From Alphaproteobacteria bacterium Ga0077535 (GTDB taxonomy: Bacteria; Pseudomonadota; Alphaproteobacteria; Caulobacterales; Aquidulcibacteraceae): DNA of 64,000 nucleotides. The stretch is from positions 62,001 through 126,000 of the forward strand of contig LNEK01000006.1 in the NCBI GenBank assembly GCA_001464425.1, in the 5' to 3' direction. Positions 1 to 8,557 of the stretch are shown here, one piece after another. The position numbers and the translations under genes are program-made. Each line of letters opens with the position of its first letter. The first letter of the stretch is position 1. The notes beneath the pieces are model-generated. The model ran no database searches and had not been told where the DNA came from. It saw only the letters and a program-made list of their open reading frames with translations.

Positions 1-124
1 TATCCCCGCAGCCAACGACGAGCCAGGCGTCCGCGCGTTGATCCGCCACACCGCGAGCAACGGCGACACAGACGCCGAACGCAGAGCAGCGAAAGCCATT
101 CTCGACCAGATCGGCGACAGTTAG
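1..124 (+). CDS. C-terminal end of an unidentified protein (partial)
   Basis: An open frame enters from the left edge and ends at TAG 122-124. It gives about 40 residues ending in an Ala/Arg/Asp-rich helix-like tail (…AAKAILDQIGDS). The frame is open throughout and has coding-like composition, but too little is visible to name a family. It belongs to the accessory island by position. Confidence 0.45.
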   Translation, partial: IPAANDEPGVRALIRHTASNGDTDAERRAAKAILDQIGDS

Positions 125-383
125 GGTCTGCTCAGCGGAGCATGATCGGCGGTGCGCACTGACTGGTCATCCTCGGGCATCAGCACTGCTATACGGACGC
201 TGCATCCCAACAACGGACTCTAGCATTGCGCTGCCCCTTTGCAGACGTTCAGACTGGGCCGATCCGTGCTCCATTGCGTCGTCACGCGTTTGGCATGATG
301 CACACAGAGCAGAGTTCGGGGGATTTTTTGGTTTGCGGCGCTCGCTGAAATTTGACCGGAGTAGCGTTTCACGGGGGTTGAGT

Positions 384-737
384 ATGAGAGCTGCAGTTAT
401 TGCGTCCGCACTCTGTCTAAGCGCTTGCGGTTTAGACACGGTGCCCGATGGACCGCCGAACTTCCAAGCCGGCTATCAGGATGGGTGTTACACAGGCTAC
501 GCCGCAGCCGGCATGACGCTCCTGTTCAAGTTTACACGGGACGTCGAAGCCTACGACCAGGATGCCATTTATCGCCAAGGCTGGGATGCCGGCTATCAGT
601 ACTGCCACAGCCAGCAGAGCGTGATGAACAACATGCCCGCCCCCGACGACGATGATGTCGACAGGTCTCGGCGGAACGACACGGTGACGCTTCCTCCGAG
701 CGAAAGTCCGGTTGCGCTTCCTTCCGAAGTCCCGTGA
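384..737 (+). CDS. Small putative lipoprotein, unknown function
   Basis: A 117-residue protein starting at ATG 384. The N-terminus is a short lipoprotein signal (MRAAVIASALCLSACG) with lipobox LSAC, so Cys17 would be lipidated and the protein anchored in the envelope. The mature part holds two similar Gly/Tyr/Cys segments (FQAGYQDGCYTGY and YRQGWDAGYQYCH), an apparent internal duplication, followed by an acidic, Pro-rich tail. An in-frame ATG further upstream at 333 would hide the signal peptide, so I prefer 384. I do not recognise the family. Confidence 0.6.
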   Translation: MRAAVIASALCLSACGLDTVPDGPPNFQAGYQDGCYTGYAAAGMTLLFKFTRDVEAYDQDAIYRQGWDAGYQYCHSQQSVMNNMPAPDDDDVDRSRRNDTVTLPPSESPVALPSEVP

Positions 738-800
738 GCACACTCGCACCCGTTCTGATCTTCTTCTGTCGCGATGGTGACAAGACGAGTATGGGGCGAT

Positions 801-1415
801 TTAGCTAGCCCCGCCAACCGCTGCATTCTCATTCGCATCAAAGGGGATGCGGTGAAGCGCCTCCCCATCAAACCAATACATAAACCCGTAATATCTGCCG
901 TAAGTGCCGACCTCCAACACTCCGAATTCAGTCTTGTCTCCACGTCTCTTAATGGCTCTTACGACCACGTCGAACGCTTTGACCTGCATGGGACGCAATC
1001 GGCTGCGCAGCACAGACTGGCGCTTATCCGGCGTCGGCTCACTCCACGGAGCAGTTTCAAGGAACCTATGCTGAGAACCGTCTAGCCACAGTTGGTCCCC
1101 CTCTTTCAGACCCGACGCAAGGAACGCCTGAATAATGGGCGCGACGGTTTTTTCGTTGATACCGCGCTGCAAACAGTAAGCTGACTCAAACCATTCTCGC
1201 AGCGGCCTCTTGTGGCTGGCGTTACAAGCGTTGCAGCACCAAGCGACCCATGTCGGATCATCAGCAGGCGGGTAAAGGTGTTCGATAGTGGCGTAGTTGT
1301 CTTGCGGCCCTTTGCCGATGCGGTCGGTCATCGGCACGTGGCAATAGACGCAGTTTTCGTCACGCCGCCTCAATTCTGCGAGGAATGCCGCCCGGATACC
1401 GTATCGAGATTTCAT
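801..1415 (-). CDS. HNH endonuclease family protein
   Basis: A 204-residue protein with a zinc-ribbon HNH layout near the N-terminus: C22-x2-C25, then the E45-H46 core in IEHLYP, then C61-x2-C64-N65 followed by H68. This is the usual order of HNH nucleases, in which the central His activates water at a metal-bound phosphate. The rest (about 80-204) has no motif I recognise. Free-standing HNH proteins occur in phages, restriction systems and defence islands, and it sits here with other island genes. It is divergent from the HEPN-like gene at 1718. Nuclease chemistry is inferred from the motif only. Confidence 0.7.
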   Translation of the reverse strand: MKSRYGIRAAFLAELRRRDENCVYCHVPMTDRIGKGPQDNYATIEHLYPPADDPTWVAWCCNACNASHKRPLREWFESAYCLQRGINEKTVAPIIQAFLASGLKEGDQLWLDGSQHRFLETAPWSEPTPDKRQSVLRSRLRPMQVKAFDVVVRAIKRRGDKTEFGVLEVGTYGRYYGFMYWFDGEALHRIPFDANENAAVGGAS

Positions 1416-1717
1416 TTGAGAAGGGCTCTTCGAAGAGGATGGAGGTCTTTAAATTGCGGACCGTCGCCACGCAAACTTCGGGACCCCCACAACAGCAGCG
1501 ATTCCGAGTTTCTCTTTGAGGACGCAGCCGCCGCGACCAAGATCTTTCGTTGCAATCAACGGCGAGTGTCGGCTTCGACCAATTACCGCCAATCGTACAA
1601 CTCATTTGGCCTACTGCTGAGAAATCCCAAGCAGACTCCGCCCTGGGCCTGCCCTAGAACGGACATTTCTCAGTCGCGCCCTATCCTTCGACAAACCTTT
1701 CCTCGGACTGCCGGTCT
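1416..1717. other. Divergent intergenic region between HNH and HEPN-like genes
   Basis: About 300 bases with no convincing reading frame. It must carry the promoters of both flanking genes, which diverge here. I see no strong repeat, hairpin or RNA gene in it. Confidence 0.4.
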
Positions 1718-2128
1718 ATGCACTACGATACCGATTACAATGCCGCGCTTGGCGAGATCGTCGCTGAGTTTGGCGTCTTGGAATGGAATGTGATCTATGT
1801 GATCGCACTCTACGCTGCGGAGTATGTGCGAGAGGCTGAATATGGAAAGTTGATGGCGGGCCAAATTAAAGCGAAGCTGACCTCCTGCATCCCGCACGCA
1901 CTACCAGCAGATCAAAGTGAACTCTGCGGCCTGCTCGACCGGTTCGCTAAAGCCATTGACCGAAGGAACGACGTCTTACACGGGAAGCCCTGCACCTCTC
2001 CGGGCGGAAATCAGCGACTCACACGGCACGGATCCATCTTGGAGCCTGATGCGCTCAACGAGCGGATTGCGGAGTTCCAATCGTTATCTCGCGACTTCAA
2101 TCGGTACTACCACACCCGTAAAGCATAG
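1718..2128 (+). CDS. Small all-helical protein with HEPN-type R-N-x3-H motif
   Basis: A 136-residue, mostly helical protein. Residues 81-90 read DRRNDVLHGK and match the R-x4-H active-site pattern of HEPN ribonucleases (R83, N84, H88). In that family two such sites meet in a dimer to cut RNA, often in toxin-antitoxin or phage-defence systems. Related sequences are also common as uncharacterised island proteins. No antitoxin-like gene adjoins it on the same strand. The HEPN call rests on one motif plus helical character. Confidence 0.5.
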   Translation: MHYDTDYNAALGEIVAEFGVLEWNVIYVIALYAAEYVREAEYGKLMAGQIKAKLTSCIPHALPADQSELCGLLDRFAKAIDRRNDVLHGKPCTSPGGNQRLTRHGSILEPDALNERIAEFQSLSRDFNRYYHTRKA

Positions 2129-2263
2129 CGTCGTGGAAGAGGTCTCCACCCTCGACCCCTTGCCGTAGAATCCCAAGCACCGACACTCCGCTTGCGACAA
2201 GGCGCTCACCCGAAAGCGAGCCTTCGAATGCGAAGAACGGTCGCTCGGGAACAACCGCTGAAT

Positions 2264-4030
2264 TTAGGATCGTTGGCGTAGCTTGTCGTAAAGGCCGCGA
2301 AACACTGGATCATCCGCAAGTTCAGGCGAGGCGACGCGAATTCGCTCCAGTATGCGTGCTAGCTCCTCGCCGCCCCACAGTTGCTCAATCGCTATACAAC
2401 GATCCATGAGCTTTAGAGCTGAAGCCGGGTGACGATCTGGATGCTTCGATTCACCGAGCTGGCTCAGCAAAAGGGTTTCGCCACCCCTGACAAGGAACGG
2501 TTCTACGAAATCGACGGCTTCGGGAAAAGCGTCTGCAGTAGCGACTACTATGAGCGCAAATCGCTCGCTCATCCCAGCTGATAGCAAGCCTTTCTCCCTG
2601 GGCCAACAACGAGCAATCCAGGGGCCTATTCGCTCCTTCCAAAGCGTGTCTGCTCGGGCACCACGAGGGGAATCGTCTGGGTTTTCTTCTTGTGCGATGT
2701 AGGTCCACAACCACCATAGCGCATCGTCTCGTAGCTCCGGCGACATGGCGCGCAGCGCCGATCGTGTGTGATCCGCGGATGGCGCTTCGCTGGGAAACTC
2801 GACGCCGACCATCACCAACAGTTGAGCCAAAGTCTTGGCCCCATTTCCTAGATTCTCCAGTCGAGGAGATTTGAACGCATCCATGAAGTATGGCTTCAGA
2901 GCCAACCATAAGTCGGGACTCACGCGAGGGGCCCACGCGAATCCCTGCCACACAGCCATTGCTTCCGTTTCATCCCGCCAGTCAAAGAGCGGAATCAAGT
3001 TTCGTGCGGACCACGCGGGATCGACCGCGAACAGATATGGCAAGCGAGATGCGGCAATAACTCTTGCAATTCTGTGATCGGCGCGCCTACCGCCAATTAC
3101 TCGTGCCAGTCGGTCGCTCTGGTCCACGGGGATGCCGTCCGCTACCTTGAGCTTATAGTTGTACAGAGCATCAAAGAACGCCGTGGCGAGACGCCCAAGC
3201 GAGCGATTTATCGCCAGTTCAACCCAGTTGTAATTGGCAGGTGCCCCTGCGTTTTCCGGATCTTGTTCGGCGACCTCAAGCGCACGATCAAATAGCGCCC
3301 AATACGCTGGTTCCCGCACGTTTGCCTGATTGACCAGCAGTTCTAGTATATCTGCCACGGCACGAGTCACGTCTGAGTGAGCCAGGACAGCTCGTGGCGT
3401 TACCTGCAGTAGTGCCATAAGTGAATTTCTATGTGCCTGATCCCTCGCGTGATCGCGCATGCCCCACAGTCCAGACCACCAAATATCCGCTCGGCGGCCG
3501 CCTCTTCGTTTGGCGAGTTTTCTTAGGATCAGGATTGCGCGCGGCGGCTCCGCAGCGGCAAAGCGCCGCCACAGATCCATCAAGCCCTCTCGGTATTGTT
3601 CTTCCTCCATGAGCAACTTCGCGATGTCGTCATCGCTCATGCGCTGCAGATCGTCCGACGAGTATTGAGTCTCCGGGCCGTAGCGCATTTCTGTCCAAAC
3701 AGAGAACGACGCTTTATCTCCTTCCGGCAATTTCCAGCTCGGGTAACGATCTTGAATTAATTGAAGGGCTGACACGAGATCGGAGTCCTCTCCGGCGTCG
3801 GGTACACGTTTGAGGGTCATGAGACGTTCGAACACCCTCCTATCGCGCGACTCCGTGCGATCCTCCTCACTTTCGAAATTTATTGGCAAGTGTTCCGGCG
3901 GCCCTTGCAGGATTCTCTGAAGCAGAATCTTGCGTGCACCCGGGCTTCCAGCCACCCATAGCTTGGCTATCAGCTCGAGAGCTTCTTTCTTCGCGGCTGT
4001 ATCCCAAAGCGACGGCGTCCTAGGCGCCAT
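2264..4030 (-). CDS. Helical-repeat-like partner of the SIR2 protein (DUF4020-like?)
   Basis: A 588-residue Trp/Arg/Leu-rich protein that looks alpha-helical throughout, without a recognised catalytic motif. Its ATG (4030-4028) lies inside the last codons of the SIR2 gene, giving an 11-base overlap in another frame and so probable translational coupling. Single-chain SIR2 defence proteins often have an N-terminal NAD-cleaving domain followed by a long helical sensor region. Together the two proteins here come to about 1,260 residues, so this gene may be the split-off sensor half. The alternative is one gene broken by a frameshift. The DUF4020 resemblance is from memory and untested. Confidence 0.55.
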   Translation of the reverse strand: MAPRTPSLWDTAAKKEALELIAKLWVAGSPGARKILLQRILQGPPEHLPINFESEEDRTESRDRRVFERLMTLKRVPDAGEDSDLVSALQLIQDRYPSWKLPEGDKASFSVWTEMRYGPETQYSSDDLQRMSDDDIAKLLMEEEQYREGLMDLWRRFAAAEPPRAILILRKLAKRRGGRRADIWWSGLWGMRDHARDQAHRNSLMALLQVTPRAVLAHSDVTRAVADILELLVNQANVREPAYWALFDRALEVAEQDPENAGAPANYNWVELAINRSLGRLATAFFDALYNYKLKVADGIPVDQSDRLARVIGGRRADHRIARVIAASRLPYLFAVDPAWSARNLIPLFDWRDETEAMAVWQGFAWAPRVSPDLWLALKPYFMDAFKSPRLENLGNGAKTLAQLLVMVGVEFPSEAPSADHTRSALRAMSPELRDDALWWLWTYIAQEENPDDSPRGARADTLWKERIGPWIARCWPREKGLLSAGMSERFALIVVATADAFPEAVDFVEPFLVRGGETLLLSQLGESKHPDRHPASALKLMDRCIAIEQLWGGEELARILERIRVASPELADDPVFRGLYDKLRQRS

Positions 4031-6047
4031 TGAATAGCGCCTCCAGCCGCTCTTCGTCGGTGAAGTGGTTACTGGCCGTCATCGCCGCCATCACCAGTCG
4101 CCTGAATGCCAAGTAGGGAAACCCTCGCCACAACCGCACGATCTCTCTGCTTCGGTCGGCGTCCATTTCGTCAATCTCCCGCCACGCCCGCCACAGGAGG
4201 TCAAACAGCAACGTCCATTCGCGAAAGTCGCGGTTCTGGTCATGTGGACGGATCGACGGCCGATCAAACGCACTGGGATCGATGTCGATGTCGGCTCGCT
4301 CAACCGCTGCGAACAAATCCAAAACCTGCAACAACAACCTTGTGAGGTCGAACCACAGACCGGACAGAAAGGCCTCCGGATCCTCGATACGATCAATGGC
4401 GGCAACAATCTGGCGCATATTTCGATGTGCGGCCAAGTAAACGTCCGCGTCCGCGAAGGACGCCAGACTGACGGCTGCTGGCATATCGTCTCCGCCAGCC
4501 CCTTCGCGGAAGTGCCTAGCCATCGATTTCGAAAAGTGAACATAGGGGCGAAGCATGCTCAAAAATTCTTGTCTCGCCCAAGCGCTGTCAGGATGCCGCC
4601 CAAGTTCCCGCTGAAAAACGAGGCTCGCAAAGTCCTGCGACAGATCGCGTGCCCATTCGCCCTCAGCGGCGATGATGCGCCAAAAGAGCAATAGACCCCT
4701 GGGAAGTTCAGCATCGCGTAGAGTTCGACGAATCTGATCCCTAAGTAAAAAGTGTGGACGTCGCCCGGCCTCCAAGCGCTCCACCATCCAATCCACGAGT
4801 TCCTGGCGGTGCAGATGCTTTGCGAGCCACGGCAAGAGCGCCGCCGCTTGCGCAGTGAGCGCTTCTGAATCCGCGGCTGTTGTTGCAGGCACAAGGCGGC
4901 GAATATGGGCTATGGGACGTTGCGGCGGCTCCGAGCCACTGCGTTGCGCCTCTTCAGTACGTCGGCGCCAAGTATTCTCTGCGTCGTTCTCGCGGCGTTC
5001 AATCTCAAATAGCCATTCGATCGGCGGCGGATCAGATAGCTGTGCGAACGCACGTGCTCCATGACCATCGTCACCACGGCCGAAGAGTGCCCACATCAGG
5101 TTTTCCGTGTCACTTGGGTTTAGCGCTTGCGGCAGGTTGGGGGCAAACCGCCGCACAATTTCGCTTGTGTTCGAAAGGAAGTCCTCACGCGCGGACGCCC
5201 ATCCCATCAGACACTGCTTCAGTCGAAGGTGTTTGTACCCTTGGTGATAGAAGATCGGTTCGAGTTGACGCTTTTTCCACGGATCGGGATCTGGAGGCTT
5301 TGAGCCCGTGAATCCAATGAAGATATACGCTGGCCCACGTTCTGACCTCACGCGCGTAGCAGATGCCTCCGCCGCGAAGGCATCCGTCATGTATCGAAGG
5401 ACGGGGTCGTTGAGGCTGTAGCCCACGAACAAGACGGTGAAGTCCGCGAAAAGTCTTGCAACAAAACGTGCGGCCCACGCTTCTGTCAGATATGCGCGTC
5501 CAAAATCCGCGCTTGTAAGAACAAGGTGGTCATTAGGATCCCCGACGTCCCCTATTCGACCATGCAAATAGACAACGCTCTTCCAGCTCGCAATCCGATC
5601 GTTCCTCGGGATCGGCAGGGCCGGCGCAGAATAATGATCGGAGCCAGCCCGCATCGTTTGGGCGCGTTCAAAGAAAGTGTCAAAATTCGTGGTGACTAGA
5701 CGCGTCCCCTTCGCACGATTCAGGCGAGCCAGGCGTAGGATTGCGTGATGAAGTTCAAGCGTAGTGGGGTCCTGTGACAGGCGTTCGGCAACCACGCGCC
5801 TGACAGCCATCGGTGTGCAACTGTCTTCGAGCGCGCCCAAGAGACGATCTGGCCATTTCCATTCATCCTTTTGCGTTGGCGCAGTGATCCCCAACGTGTC
5901 GTAACAATGCTGTACCAAGCCATTGTATGTGGGAAGACCGGCCCCAACGGAAATCCCGGCACCGCAAAAGACAATCACGCGATCGTCTTCTAGCGCCTGA
6001 ACCAACGCATCAGGTACGTGCGGGCCTTTAGCTGCAAATATCGGCAT
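4020..6047 (-). CDS. SIR2-domain protein, probable anti-phage NADase
   Basis: A 675-residue protein whose first 225 residues form a SIR2 fold. Visible motifs are the nucleotide loop GAGISVGAGLPT (29-40), TTNFD with N121 and D123, the catalytic-type His162 in YLHGR, and GYSLNDP (209-215). All residues needed to cleave NAD+ appear present. Bacterial SIR2 proteins of this kind (ThsA, Dsr1/Dsr2, SIR2-HerA families) kill or stall infected cells by draining NAD+. Residues 230-675 are helical and unassigned, and would sense infection. Start ATG 6047 has AGGG ahead of it. It is translationally overlapped with the downstream gene at 2264-4030. Confidence 0.75.
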   Translation of the reverse strand: MPIFAAKGPHVPDALVQALEDDRVIVFCGAGISVGAGLPTYNGLVQHCYDTLGITAPTQKDEWKWPDRLLGALEDSCTPMAVRRVVAERLSQDPTTLELHHAILRLARLNRAKGTRLVTTNFDTFFERAQTMRAGSDHYSAPALPIPRNDRIASWKSVVYLHGRIGDVGDPNDHLVLTSADFGRAYLTEAWAARFVARLFADFTVLFVGYSLNDPVLRYMTDAFAAEASATRVRSERGPAYIFIGFTGSKPPDPDPWKKRQLEPIFYHQGYKHLRLKQCLMGWASAREDFLSNTSEIVRRFAPNLPQALNPSDTENLMWALFGRGDDGHGARAFAQLSDPPPIEWLFEIERRENDAENTWRRRTEEAQRSGSEPPQRPIAHIRRLVPATTAADSEALTAQAAALLPWLAKHLHRQELVDWMVERLEAGRRPHFLLRDQIRRTLRDAELPRGLLLFWRIIAAEGEWARDLSQDFASLVFQRELGRHPDSAWARQEFLSMLRPYVHFSKSMARHFREGAGGDDMPAAVSLASFADADVYLAAHRNMRQIVAAIDRIEDPEAFLSGLWFDLTRLLLQVLDLFAAVERADIDIDPSAFDRPSIRPHDQNRDFREWTLLFDLLWRAWREIDEMDADRSREIVRLWRGFPYLAFRRLVMAAMTASNHFTDEERLEALFNGA

Positions 6048-6215
6048 ACGGACCCTAAGGTATTAGAAATCGGGCCGCGTGTGTCCATCACGGATGGAGC
6101 GAGACGTCCGGTTTTTACCCCGAAGTCCGCCAGCTTAAGTCCGGTTCTGCCCCAGAGCGGACCGAACCCTGAGCAACGCTGCTGCGGGATCTGTCCGAGC
6201 CCTGCGACTCGACGA

Positions 6216-6521
6216 TTAGCCGCGCAACTTTCTTTCCAGCACCGTCATCAATGCGCCGACTTTGTTCTCAGTTTCGGGCTCCAACAAACGAATTTCAGGA
6301 TTGAGGGCGTGAACTCCATCTGCCAACCTCGCGAGTTCGCCACCAATGGACTCCAAACAGCCCTGCTCATTTACGTCGCCGCGCCCCATACGCATCATCT
6401 GCTCCGTGGCCCCGTCAAGGCTCCAGGCAAGCTGGACGACGCTGGCTGCGATGGCGTGAAGCCCACTCGTTTCAGCCCGCTCAGCGCAGGCATCATAGAG
6501 CTCATATGCGTTCACTCTCAT
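6216..6521 (-). CDS. Hypothetical protein, second of a coupled pair
   Basis: A 101-residue helical protein without signal peptide or membrane segment. Its ATG overlaps the stop of the upstream gene as ATGA (6518-6521), so the two are made together. I do not recognise a family. Its place between a SIR2 gene and a RepA-type helicase suggests cargo or accessory genes of a mobile element. Confidence 0.6.
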   Translation of the reverse strand: MRVNAYELYDACAERAETSGLHAIAASVVQLAWSLDGATEQMMRMGRGDVNEQGCLESIGGELARLADGVHALNPEIRLLEPETENKVGALMTVLERKLRG

Positions 6522-6907
6522 GCCGCCCTCTCAAGAAAGCGGTCAGGATCGCCGCCGCACATGATCTCACCCCTCTCAAGGCGTTCGGCAACGTCGGGGA
6601 AAAGCTTAACGCCGACCTCTTCAAACTCCGCGAGATGGGCATAGCCCATAAAGTGGTCGGGGACGTCCATCCGCGCCAAGCGCCCTAGCTCCTCATGCAC
6701 CCCGAACATCGAAAGCCAAGGCAGACCAGGATCCGTCTTCGGTGACACAGCGACGGTCATAAACATTGGAACGCCCAGAAAGGACCAGGCGCCATCGCGC
6801 GTCTTGTAGCATGCGTGCCAACCGGTCGCTGGCGTCATCGAAACCAGTCTCGTGTCATGGTCAGGATCCCACAAAAGGTGGTCATGACGATTGCGTTCTA
6901 CGTGCAT
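6518..6907 (-). CDS. Hypothetical protein, first of a coupled pair
   Basis: A 129-residue soluble protein with a good Shine-Dalgarno (GGGAGG about 6 bases before ATG 6907). It is rich in Met, Asp and aromatic residues and contains WHACYKTRDGAW and CGGDPDRF segments, but no motif I can assign. It overlaps the next gene by ATGA. Small proteins of this kind are common in integrated phages and conjugative elements. Confidence 0.65.
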   Translation of the reverse strand: MHVERNRHDHLLWDPDHDTRLVSMTPATGWHACYKTRDGAWSFLGVPMFMTVAVSPKTDPGLPWLSMFGVHEELGRLARMDVPDHFMGYAHLAEFEEVGVKLFPDVAERLERGEIMCGGDPDRFLERAA

Positions 6908-7023
6908 TCATTCCTCCCAAAAAAAGTTTCCCGGAACTGCGGGCGCAAAAAAATCACTGCCTCAGCGGTTTGGGCGAGGCCCCGCCCTAAGATTTGACCC
7001 CCTACCCCCTGCGACCTGGCTGG

Positions 7024-7065
7024 GAGACACCCACCCCACCCTCTCTGAGGGTGGGTGGGTGTCTC
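7024..7065. terminator. Long GC-rich hairpin after the helicase gene
   Basis: A near-perfect inverted repeat: left arm 7024-7043 and right arm 7047-7065 pair over 19 bp with one bulged C and a 3-base loop (TCT). It starts 6 bases past the stop of the minus-strand helicase gene. No T-run follows on either strand, so it may end transcription poorly by itself or act as an mRNA 3' stabiliser. Confidence 0.6.
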
Positions 7066-7071
7066 TTCGCG

Positions 7072-8250
7072 CTACTCCAACCCAAGAAGTGTGGTCACGT
7101 CGCGGGTCAGCCAAAGCCAGCGCTCGCCTTCGTGCTCAACTTCATTGATCCGCCCGGCGTATTTCATCGCATCGAGCCGCCGCCCCACTTGCTTTGACCA
7201 GCTTGCGGGAGTGGCGCGCTCCGGCCTCTTGGTGCGCAATTCAGCCATAAGATCTTTGCGTTTCACCACGAAGCCCATCACTGCCTCAGCGGACCATTCG
7301 CCCGCCGGCCGACCGTGCGTCTGGCGCATGTCGAATAGCTCCCGGACGATCTGGCGATCGGTCGCGTTGGTCAGTTCATGAGACGAATGAGCAGAGCGGG
7401 AGGCCCCCTCCACGACACGGCACGAAGTACGCTTGCCGAACTCATCCAGGGAAAGCTGCTCAAGGGCGAACCAGAATGAAAGGTCGCTGGGGCCGTCCTT
7501 GTTCTTGACGCATTGAAAGGACCGTTGGCCCTCGCCGAGCGGCTTCACCTCCCATGCAGCATCACACGCGGCCAACATGCTTGAGTGGCCACGCAGACCA
7601 CTCGATAGATTCTTACCGGGATGAGCGAGCGCCACGATCGCCGCGCCACTTACGCGCCCAATCGTTTCGACGATGTTGAGCATCTCCCCCATATCCGAAG
7701 ATGAGTTTTCATCCGCGGCCCCCATCGCGCGCGCGTAGGTGTCGATAACGATGAGGCGCAGCTCCAAACCGGTGCCATGCAAATCGGCACGCATGGTTTC
7801 GATGGCGCGCAGTAGCGCTGCGAGATCCACGTCAGAGCCGCGTATCTGGATCAGCTCATCAATCAATGCGATAGGCGCGTTGCCCAGCTCGTTATCGAAC
7901 ATCTTCGCAGCGACCAGACGCGTGCGGACACCCGCTGCGCCTTCGAGCGCCAACACAAGAACCGCGCCGCGCTCACACGAGCGACCGAACCACTTCCGCC
8001 CGAGCGCAACGCACGCAGCCAAATGCAAAGCCAGGAAGGACTTCCCGCTGCCCGGCGGGCCGTAAATGAAGCTGAGTCCGGCGCGTGGGATCATTCCATC
8101 GACAAGATAGAGCGGCTCTGTCGGCAGCATGATGTTCTGCATCCAGTGAATGGGCAGCAAGCGCGGCAGTTGGTCCTCGGGAGCCACGCGCAGAGTGGTT
8201 GGGAGACCAGCGCGCACGAGCGCGGTGCCCCCTTGAACACCTGAGTGCAT
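7072..8250 (-). CDS. RepA-like AAA ATPase / replicative helicase of a mobile element
   Basis: A 392-residue P-loop ATPase from ATG 8250, one base after the stop of the helix-turn-helix gene. A longer frame to 8346 would overlap that gene by 95 bases and is rejected. Walker A is GPPGSGKS (64-71), Walker B is LIVIDT (166-171), followed by a Ser/Gly-rich DENSSSDMG loop and ALAHPGKN. This is the layout of the RepA/AAA_25 helicases carried by plasmids and integrated elements, hexameric motors that unwind DNA at element origins. The C-terminal 150 residues look like a DNA-binding winged-helix region. It is strong evidence that the island is or was mobile. Confidence 0.75.
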   Translation of the reverse strand: MHSGVQGGTALVRAGLPTTLRVAPEDQLPRLLPIHWMQNIMLPTEPLYLVDGMIPRAGLSFIYGPPGSGKSFLALHLAACVALGRKWFGRSCERGAVLVLALEGAAGVRTRLVAAKMFDNELGNAPIALIDELIQIRGSDVDLAALLRAIETMRADLHGTGLELRLIVIDTYARAMGAADENSSSDMGEMLNIVETIGRVSGAAIVALAHPGKNLSSGLRGHSSMLAACDAAWEVKPLGEGQRSFQCVKNKDGPSDLSFWFALEQLSLDEFGKRTSCRVVEGASRSAHSSHELTNATDRQIVRELFDMRQTHGRPAGEWSAEAVMGFVVKRKDLMAELRTKRPERATPASWSKQVGRRLDAMKYAGRINEVEHEGERWLWLTRDVTTLLGLE

Positions 8251-8251
8251 G

Positions 8252-8467
8252 TCAGAGCGCCGGCGTCGCTTGGGACGTGGAGCGACGAGAACTCGCGCTC
8301 GCAAAATCGAGCACGACGCGAAGTGAGTATCTGACCGCGCGTCCAATCTTAATGTGAGAGGGCGGCAGCCCCTTCAACCGACGCTTCGCGAGAGTTGATG
8401 CGCTGATACACAGCAGCACCGCGACCTCTTTGGTCGTCAGAAGCCGATCACTTGTCCCCACCTGCAT
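8252..8467 (-). CDS. AlpA/excisionase-type helix-turn-helix protein
   Basis: A 71-residue protein with a MerR-like winged helix: LLTTKEVAVLLCISASTLAKRRLKG-type text gives helix-turn-helix at about 10-35, followed by a basic wing (PSHIKIGRAVRYS). Proteins of this size act as excisionases or as regulators of element genes. It lies one base upstream of the RepA-like ATPase on the same strand, the usual pairing in integrated elements. The C-terminal Ser/Arg tail is probably disordered. Confidence 0.7.
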   Translation of the reverse strand: MQVGTSDRLLTTKEVAVLLCISASTLAKRRLKGLPPSHIKIGRAVRYSLRVVLDFASASSRRSTSQATPAL

Positions 8468-8557
8468 ATCTGTCCTCCCTCGAACCGAAGGAAGTTTGCG
8501 CGAGCGAAGTAAATGGATGGTAAATTTTTGTCCGATCCCAGAGAGATCGACACCGGG

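Noticed and set aside
8023-8244. Small plus-strand frame inside the RepA-like ATPase gene
   Set aside because: Antisense to Walker A region of a strongly supported gene.
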